Assembly: GCF_030294945.1 (NCBI RefSeq)
Contig: NZ_AP018448.1
Span: 6,912,001 to 6,976,000, forward strand
Direction of reading: 5' to 3'
DNA: 64,000 nt
Source: Streptomyces graminofaciens
Lineage (GTDB): Bacteria; Actinomycetota; Actinomycetes; Streptomycetales; Streptomycetaceae
Made by a program: the position numbers and the translations under genes. Positions 58,473-64,000 of this stretch are shown here, piece after piece. How positions within the stretch are numbered: the stretch's first letter is position 1; the number at the start of each line of letters is the position of its first letter. The notes under the pieces are model-generated. The model had not been told where the DNA came from and ran no database searches. It saw only the letters and a list, made by a program, of their open reading frames with translations.

Positions 58473-61070
58473 TCAGGCCAGCGGATTCACCAGCGACTGC
58501 TCCGCCCAGATCACCTTGCCCTCGGGCAGGAACCGGGTGCCCCAGCGCTGGGTGAACTGGGAGATCAGGAACAGCCCGCGGCCGCCCTCGTCCGTCGTCC
58601 GGGGATGCCGGAGGTGGGGCGCGGTGGCGCCGCCGTCGAACACTTCGCAGATCAGCGTGCGTTCGAGGATCAACCGGAGCCGGATCGGCCCGGCGGCGTG
58701 CCGGATCGCGTTGGTGACCAGCTCGCTGACGACCAGTTCGGTGGTGAACGCCAGGTCCTCCAGCCCCCACAGGCCGAGCTGCCGTGCGGTCGTCTTGCGG
58801 GCCTCGGCGACCAGCGCCGGATCGGCCGGCAGCTCCCAGGAGGCGACCCGGTCCGCGCTGAGGCGCCGGGTGCGGGCGAGGAGGAGGGCCACGTCGTCGA
58901 TGGGGCGGGCCGGGGCGAGGGCGTCGAGGACGGAACCGCAGAGCCGGTCCAGGAAAGCGGCGGGCGGGGCCAGTTGCTGCGGGGGCTGCCGCAGCGCCTG
59001 ATGGTCGGGGCGCGCGGGCTGTCGTACGGGCGGCTGCGCGGCCTGGAAGGAGAGGGCCCGGCGCAGGGCGTCCGGGCTCGACTCGGCGAGCAGACCGTCC
59101 GTGTGGAGGGCGATGACCGTGCCCTCGGGGAGGTTCAGCTCCAGCACCTCGAAGGGGTGGCCGTCGACGCCGAGTCGGGGCCCCTCGGGCAGCTCGACGA
59201 AGTCGACCGCGCCGTCGGGGGCGACCAGGGCCGGGGCGAAGTGCCCGGCGGCGGCGAGGGAACAGGCGCCGTCGACCGGGTCCAGGACGGCGTAGAGACA
59301 GCGCGCCCCGACCGTCTGGACACTGCCCCCGCCCGGCTCCGCGCCTTCCTGCCGCGCCGACTTGGCGACCATGTCGTCGAGGTGGGCGAGCACCTCGTCC
59401 GGCGGCAGATCGAGATCGGCGAGGGTCCGTACGGCCGTCCGCAGGCGGCCCATCGCGGCGGCCCCGTCGATGCCGTGCCCGGCGACCTCGCCGACGACGA
59501 GGGCGAGCCGGGCGCCGGAGAGCGGGATGACGTCGTACCAGTCGCCGCCGAGGCCGGTCAGCTCGTCGGCGGGGCGGTAGCGCACGGCGACCTCGGCCGC
59601 GTCCTGCTCGGGCAGCCGGCGCGGCAGCAGACTGCGCTGGAGGACGAGGGCGGCCTCACGCTCGCGGGTGTACCGGCGGGCGTTGTCGACACAGACGGCG
59701 GCCCGGCCGACCAGCTCCTCGGCGAGACCGAGATCGACGGTGTCGAAGGGGTCCTGGCGGTCGCGCCGGAAGAACGTGGTGATGCCGAGGGTGATTCCGC
59801 GGGCCCGCACCGGCACGATCATCACGCTGTGCAGCCCGAGCGCCGACATCGACAGCGCGCGGTGGCCCGGCACGGCCGTCGCCCACTCCTCCGACAGCGG
59901 GTCCAGCGTCGGCTCGCACCACGACCGGCCGTTGGCCAGCGCCCGCGCCGGTGGCGACCCGGCCCGGTACGCGGCCACACCGCCGACCTCGACGACGGCC
60001 TCGGGCACACCGGGGTTGACGGACTGCTGGGCGGTGCGGCGCAGCACGACGGAACCCTCGCCCGTGCTGGCCCAGGCGCCGGCGCCGGCGAGGGACAGGG
60101 GCTCCGCACCCCGGAGCACCGACTCCAGCAGATCGACGGTGACGAAGTCGGCGAGCGCCGGTACGGCCACGTCGACCAGCTCCTGCGCGGTCCGCGACAC
60201 GTCCAGAGTGCGGCCGATCTGCTCGCCGGCCCGGTCCAGCAGGGCGAGCCGGACGCGGGCGCGATGGCGCTCGGAGACATCGACGACCGTGTAGTAGACG
60301 CCGATGGGCCGGCCCTGGTCGTCCTCCAGCCGGGTGAACGACATGGCGTGCGCGGTCTCGCGGTGCGGTGCCGAGCGGAACCGGCCCACGTGTTCGTAGT
60401 CGAGGACGGGCTCCCCGGTCGTGAGCACCATGCGCATCTGCGCCTCGATGCGCTCGGCGTCGAGCCCCGGCTGCACCTCGGCGAGCCTTCGCCCGACCCG
60501 CTCATGGGCCGGGCCGCCGCCGTACCGGCTCAGCGCCTCGTTGGACCACACGAACCGCAGATCGGTGTCGACGATGGCGATGCCGACGGGCGACCGGGCC
60601 GTCATCTGCTCCAGCACGGGCCGGCTCATGTCCCAGCCGGGCGCGTCGGTGGCGTCGGAGACGAGGGCGATCCAGTGGGCGGGGCTCGCGGTGCCGAAGG
60701 CGAGCCGCTCGGCCTCCCGGGTCGGCACGACCCGGACCATCACCTTGAAGACGCGTCCTTCCCGGTGGCGCCCGGCGAGGATGCCGGACCAGCCGCCCAG
60801 ATGGCGATGGGACTCGGCGAGAGCGCCGACCCGGTCCCCGTCCTCGGGGGTCAGCAGCGTACGCACACTGCGGCCCAGGATCTCGGCCGCCGGATACCCG
60901 AAGAGACGCTCGGCGTCGCGGGTCCAGCTCGTGACCATCCCGCGTACGTCGATCAGCAGCGGCGCGGCGTCGGCCACGTCGAAGCGCTGACGGGCGACGC
61001 CACTGGCGTTACTGCCTCTGTCCGTCCCCACGGCGACCCTCTCTGTCGCTGAGACGCCCTCTGGCCCCAT
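58473..61070 (-). CDS. PAS-PAS-GAF-SpoIIE-HATPase regulatory protein
   Basis: 865 residues. Two PAS domains (about 32-140 and 150-270), a GAF domain (about 295-450, HSVMIVPVRARGITLGITTFF), a SpoIIE-type PP2C phosphatase (about 480-680, GLGGDWYDVIPL, LVVGEVAGHGIDGAAAM, VIALHTDGLLAES) and a C-terminal HATPase anti-sigma kinase (about 735-860, FTTELVVSELVTNAIRHA, DEGGRGLFLIS). Such proteins phosphorylate and dephosphorylate anti-anti-sigma factors in Streptomyces stress and development control. The start is an ATG at 61070. Input signals are unknown. Confidence 0.92.
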   Translation of the reverse strand: MGPEGVSATERVAVGTDRGSNASGVARQRFDVADAAPLLIDVRGMVTSWTRDAERLFGYPAAEILGRSVRTLLTPEDGDRVGALAESHRHLGGWSGILAGRHREGRVFKVMVRVVPTREAERLAFGTASPAHWIALVSDATDAPGWDMSRPVLEQMTARSPVGIAIVDTDLRFVWSNEALSRYGGGPAHERVGRRLAEVQPGLDAERIEAQMRMVLTTGEPVLDYEHVGRFRSAPHRETAHAMSFTRLEDDQGRPIGVYYTVVDVSERHRARVRLALLDRAGEQIGRTLDVSRTAQELVDVAVPALADFVTVDLLESVLRGAEPLSLAGAGAWASTGEGSVVLRRTAQQSVNPGVPEAVVEVGGVAAYRAGSPPARALANGRSWCEPTLDPLSEEWATAVPGHRALSMSALGLHSVMIVPVRARGITLGITTFFRRDRQDPFDTVDLGLAEELVGRAAVCVDNARRYTREREAALVLQRSLLPRRLPEQDAAEVAVRYRPADELTGLGGDWYDVIPLSGARLALVVGEVAGHGIDGAAAMGRLRTAVRTLADLDLPPDEVLAHLDDMVAKSARQEGAEPGGGSVQTVGARCLYAVLDPVDGACSLAAAGHFAPALVAPDGAVDFVELPEGPRLGVDGHPFEVLELNLPEGTVIALHTDGLLAESSPDALRRALSFQAAQPPVRQPARPDHQALRQPPQQLAPPAAFLDRLCGSVLDALAPARPIDDVALLLARTRRLSADRVASWELPADPALVAEARKTTARQLGLWGLEDLAFTTELVVSELVTNAIRHAAGPIRLRLILERTLICEVFDGGATAPHLRHPRTTDEGGRGLFLISQFTQRWGTRFLPEGKVIWAEQSLVNPLA

Positions 61071-61206
61071 TATTCACCTTGTGTGATCGCAAGCAGGCCA
61101 ACTCGTGACGACTTCCGTGAACCGGGGGGTGCGCGAGGGACGGGCAGAGGGGGCGCCGTGGGGCGAGCCGGGCATTCGCACGCCCGTACGGCATGCGGTG
61201 CGGCGC

Positions 61207-61599
61207 TCAGCAGTCGCGGAACTCCGGCGACTGGTTGAGGATCTGCGAGCGCAGGGACGTGAACTTGGCGTACGTCTCGCCGCCGCGCGCCTCGGTCGGG
61301 AACACCGCGACCCGGTGGCAGTTCTGGAAGGCGAGCGCCACCCCGAAGTGCCGCTCCAGGCTTCCCCGGATCGCGTCGCTGGACAGCGCCCGCAGCAGCT
61401 GCCCGCGCTCCTTCTCCGACGGCGGCGGCGTCTGGTTGTCGGCGAACCCGGCGACGGAGGTCTTCAGCTCACCGACGAGCGAGGCGATCAGGTCGTAGGC
61501 GTACGGCAGGGACGTACGGACCGTTTCGACGAAGTCCGCCTCGCGCACCTCGCCCTTCTCGGCTTCGGCGAGCAACTGCGGGGAAACGTCGAGCGACAT
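61207..61599 (-). CDS. SCO5389-family protein
   Basis: 130 residues, MSLDVSPQLLAEAEKGEV... to ...QSPEFRDC, matching the small conserved SCO5389-type protein (PYAYDLIASLVGEL, FADNQTPPPSEKERGQLLRALSSDAIRGSLERHFGVALAFQNCHRVAVFP). ATG at 61599 after CAGGAAC. It lies 47 bp downstream of the ATPase gene; the pair is conserved in Streptomyces. The molecular role is unknown. Confidence 0.85.
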   Translation of the reverse strand: MSLDVSPQLLAEAEKGEVREADFVETVRTSLPYAYDLIASLVGELKTSVAGFADNQTPPPSEKERGQLLRALSSDAIRGSLERHFGVALAFQNCHRVAVFPTEARGGETYAKFTSLRSQILNQSPEFRDC

Positions 61600-61646
61600 G
61601 GGTGTTCCTGTTCTGTGGACGTGCGCTGTTCTTTGTGGGCGGTGGT

Positions 61647-62627
61647 TCAGAAGGAGACGGCGGCGGTGTCCGCGGCGGCCGCGAGCGACTGCGGGCCGTG
61701 CCGGAACTCGGGGTCGACCTGGGCGCCGAGGTCCTGGCCGGTGGCCGCGTTGGCCCAGGCGGCGGCGTTTCGGAGGTGGAACTCGACGGCGTGGCGCTGG
61801 AAGGCGGCCCAGTCCTTCGTACGACCGTCGACGGCGGCCTTCAGCCGCTCCAGCGTCCGGAGGTTGTGCCCCTCCAACTCGCCCGGTTCCCGGCCCTGTT
61901 CCTGGGCGCGGACGAAGTCGGACAGCACACAGTGGGCCAGCAGGTCGTCGCCGATGTGCTCCTTGAGGAAGAGCAGGTCGTCCTCGCCGGTGACCTTGTT
62001 GCCGACGACGGCGATCGGGATGCCGAACTCGGCGGCGTGCTCCTGGTACTGCCGGTACACGGAGACGGACTTCCGGGTCGGTTCGACGACGAGGAAGGTC
62101 AGGTCGAACCGGGTGAACAGTCCCGAGGCGAAGGCGTCGGCGCCGGCGGTCATGTCGACGACGACGTACTCGCCGGGCCCGTCGACGAGGTGGTTGAGAT
62201 ACAGCTCCACCGCGCCGAGCTTGGAGTGGTAGCAGGCCACGCCGAGGTCGCTCTCGCCGAAGGCGCCTGTGACCATGAGGGGGACGCCGTCGACGTGCTG
62301 GACGTGGTGCCGGTGGACGTCGTCGTCGCCGAGCAGCGTCAGCAGCCGTGAACCCCGGCCGGGCGGCGTCGTCTTGACCATGGCCTCGCGGGAGGCGATC
62401 CGGGGGTTGGTGCCGCGCAGGTGGTCCTTGATCTCGCCGGTGCGGGCGCTGAGCGGCGGGGCGCCGAAGACCGCGTCCTCGTCGAGGCCGAGGGCGTGCG
62501 CGAGGTGCTGGTTGATGTCGCCGTCGATGGCGACGAGCGGGGCGCCGGAGCCGGCGAGATGCCGGGCGAAGAGCGCGGACAGGGTCGTCTTGCCGCTGCC
62601 GCCCTTGCCTACGAAGGCGACACGCAT
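61647..62627 (-). CDS. CooC/MinD-like P-loop ATPase (SCO5388-like)
   Basis: 326 residues. Deviant Walker A at the N-terminus, VGKGGSGKTT, with the signature Lys of the MinD/ParA/CooC group; AIDGDINQHL and VVVDMTAGADAF follow, and a switch region VVEPTRKSVSVY. CooC-type proteins insert metals or act in partition; the conserved partner is the SCO5389-type protein downstream. ATG at 62627. Function in this context is unknown. Confidence 0.87.
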   Translation of the reverse strand: MRVAFVGKGGSGKTTLSALFARHLAGSGAPLVAIDGDINQHLAHALGLDEDAVFGAPPLSARTGEIKDHLRGTNPRIASREAMVKTTPPGRGSRLLTLLGDDDVHRHHVQHVDGVPLMVTGAFGESDLGVACYHSKLGAVELYLNHLVDGPGEYVVVDMTAGADAFASGLFTRFDLTFLVVEPTRKSVSVYRQYQEHAAEFGIPIAVVGNKVTGEDDLLFLKEHIGDDLLAHCVLSDFVRAQEQGREPGELEGHNLRTLERLKAAVDGRTKDWAAFQRHAVEFHLRNAAAWANAATGQDLGAQVDPEFRHGPQSLAAAADTAAVSF

Positions 62628-62814
62628 GGGCGTGCACCCCCTGCGACCCGGATCTTAATGAAAATGGGTGTCATGAGCATAGGTTGCGGAGCGGCTGAGG
62701 CGGTGTCAAATCGGGGCCGGGCCACGGGTGTTCAACGCCTCGGGGCGTGCCGTGAGTTGACCGACTTTTTGCGGGCTTGGGGTGGACGCGGAGTACCTGA
62801 TTCCGGCGCGCTCA

Positions 62815-62871
62815 CCAGTGCGTTCGCCAGTGCGTTCACCGAGGTTGACAGCCCCTACTCAGTGGTAAAAC
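62815..62871 (+). promoter_or_regulatory. 12-bp tandem repeat and possible -35/-10 in the 62628-63038 gap
   Basis: CCAGTGCGTTC(G/A) repeats at 62815 and 62827, followed by TTGACA (62845-62850) and TAAAAC (62866-62871), 15-bp spacing. This is about 170 bp before the sortase-substrate gene. No gene is supported in the 411-bp gap. Confidence 0.35.
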
Positions 62872-63038
62872 ATGTGCTCACTGTGCGGCTCATGTGACTG
62901 ATGAGCCCGGAGTTTTCTGGATTGCCCACATCACCACTCGCACCCCGGTACGGCCCCGGTCGCCTTGCGCTGCCCGCCGCCGTGCCCCGGGTACTGCCGA
63001 GCCTCAGGCATGACCTTCAAGACCGAAATGGGATCTGC

Positions 63039-63962
63039 ATGTCCATAGCGAGACGAGTCACCGCGCGCCGCCTGCTGGGGACCGGCGTCGCCGCACTCGC
63101 ACTCACGGCGGCCGCGACCGGTTCCGCCTGGGCCACCGGCACGCCCGGCGGCGACGGCTGGGGCAGGAAGAGCTACGCCCCCGGCGAGGGCGCGGGCACT
63201 CCCACCGAGACCGACCGCTGCCAGTTCTCCCTGGACGGCGTGAACTTCGCCGACTGGGTCAAGCTCGACGACCAGAACCTCAAGCCCACCGACGACGGCA
63301 AGGTCCACATCAAGGTCCGTACCGCCGCCGACGCCACGACCTGCACGGTCTCCCTCGCCTCCTACCTCGCCCACGGCCCGGACTTCGCGACCTCGGGCGA
63401 GCAGGTCCTCATCGACTTCGACACGGTCACGGTGAAGCCGGGCGCGACGGACTCCTTGGACATCGCCGTCCCGGACGCCGGCTGCTTCGCGCAGATCGAC
63501 CTCTACCGCGGTGCCAAGAAGTTCGACGGCGACCTCGACGCGAACGACGGCTTCGAGCACGGCGACGTCCCCAGGGGCCCGGACGGCCCGGTCATCAAGG
63601 ACAAGCTGATCGCGGCCTGGAACGGCGGCACGAAGGACTGCACGCCGACCTCGGAGGAGCCCCCGCCGAGTGAGGAGAAGCCGCCGTCCGAGGAGAAGCC
63701 CCCGTCGGAGGAGAAGCCCCCGGCGGACGAGACCACCCCCTCGGAGTCCCCGAAGACCCCGGTCGAGGACGCCCCGAAGCCCAGCCCGTCGGACTCGACC
63801 CCGGCGGCCCCCACCCCGAACGGCGGCAACCCCGGCGACCTCGCGGAGACGGGCGGCGGCAACGCCATCCCGCTCGCGATCGGCGCGGCGGCCCTCGTGG
63901 CGGCGGGCGGCGCGATCTTCGTGATCACCCGCCGCAAGGGCGCGACGAGGAACGGCTCCTGA
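63039..63962 (+). CDS. Cell-wall-anchored protein with LAETG sorting signal
   Basis: 307 residues. A Sec signal (RRLLGTGVAALALTAAATGSAWA) precedes an immunoglobulin-like domain of about 170 residues with three Cys (CQFSLDGVNFADW, CTVSLASYLA, CFAQIDLYRGAKKFDGDLD). Then come three SEEKPP repeats and a Pro/Thr/Ser wall-spanning stretch. LAETG, a TM helix (AIPLAIGAAALVAAGGAIFVI) and RRK complete a class E (LAxTG) sortase signal. ATG at 63039. Function unknown. Confidence 0.85.
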   Translation: MSIARRVTARRLLGTGVAALALTAAATGSAWATGTPGGDGWGRKSYAPGEGAGTPTETDRCQFSLDGVNFADWVKLDDQNLKPTDDGKVHIKVRTAADATTCTVSLASYLAHGPDFATSGEQVLIDFDTVTVKPGATDSLDIAVPDAGCFAQIDLYRGAKKFDGDLDANDGFEHGDVPRGPDGPVIKDKLIAAWNGGTKDCTPTSEEPPPSEEKPPSEEKPPSEEKPPADETTPSESPKTPVEDAPKPSPSDSTPAAPTPNGGNPGDLAETGGGNAIPLAIGAAALVAAGGAIFVITRRKGATRNGS

Positions 63963-64000
63963 CACCGACGAACCGGCCCTGAGCCACAGTGACGCCCGAG

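Noticed and set aside
58344..61052. 902-codon plus-strand open frame
   Set aside because: It is antisense to the PAS/GAF/SpoIIE gene and shows no domain pattern.
1..64000. tRNA, rRNA or riboswitch
   Set aside because: No cloverleaf, rRNA motif or recognised riboswitch core was seen by eye; a covariance-model scan would be needed to exclude small ones.

Overview
The window is about 64 kb of very GC-rich chromosome from a filamentous actinomycete, almost certainly a Streptomyces. The evidence is the extreme G/C bias at third codon positions, frequent GTG and TTG starts, many ATGA stop/start overlaps, and the families present: SCO5388/SCO5389-type pair, SigE-family sigma factor, DUF4190, DUF3515, DrrAB-type ABC exporter with a DUF4097 protein, PhoX with a PHO box, and SpoIIE-type phosphatases. 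No rRNA, tRNA, CRISPR array, prophage or complete insertion sequence was seen.

Layout. 1-1,120: the start of a secreted S8 protease gene running off the left edge, plus a truncated duplicate of its leader. 1,316-4,583: a DUF4956 / VTC-type polyphosphate polymerase / Cthe_2159-type lipoprotein operon, closed by a palindromic MITE-like repeat whose terminal inverted repeat supplies the stop codon. 4,940-6,066: two paralogous Imm5-like putative immunity genes without a visible toxin. 6,234-10,394: a cupin, a glycosyltransferase, a collagen-like secreted protein and a pectate lyase. 10,498-14,503: a Crp-type regulator, a class III nucleotidyl cyclase and a four-TM effector; the last two share a near-identical short motif. 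14,600-20,455: metG, a repeat-rich VWA protein, and phoX behind a PHO box. 20,531-30,994: mostly membrane and housekeeping-type genes (FUSC, EEP, DUF7144, alpha/beta hydrolase, MocR regulator, SpoIIE phosphatase).

31,330-37,234: a two-component system, a secreted beta-propeller/Ig-like protein, a conserved-TM-helix channel-like protein and a run-on DUF6401-like gene. 37,297-43,515 looks like an accessory island: a 1,452-residue membrane protein carrying both a NACHT-type and a KAP-type P-loop NTPase, a decayed methyltransferase, another remnant, and a Uma2-family endonuclease. 43,808-53,500: an XRE-TPR regulator, a SigE-family sigma factor flanked by paralogous membrane-anchored and secreted proteins, and a cluster of secreted proteins and lipoproteins around a small LuxR-type regulator. 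Three promoters there share CACTGCCCC. 53,740-57,229: a GbsR/MarR-like regulator divergent from a DUF4097/ABC exporter operon, with five GCAACG/CGTTGC repeats between them. 57,442-63,962: an anchored hypothetical protein, a PAS/GAF/SpoIIE/HATPase regulator, an SCO5389-like protein with a CooC/MinD-like ATPase, and an LAETG-type sortase substrate.

The strongest candidates for undescribed biology are the cyclase/effector pair at 11,307-14,503, the dual NACHT-KAP protein at 37,297-41,655, and the CACTGCCCC mini-regulon.
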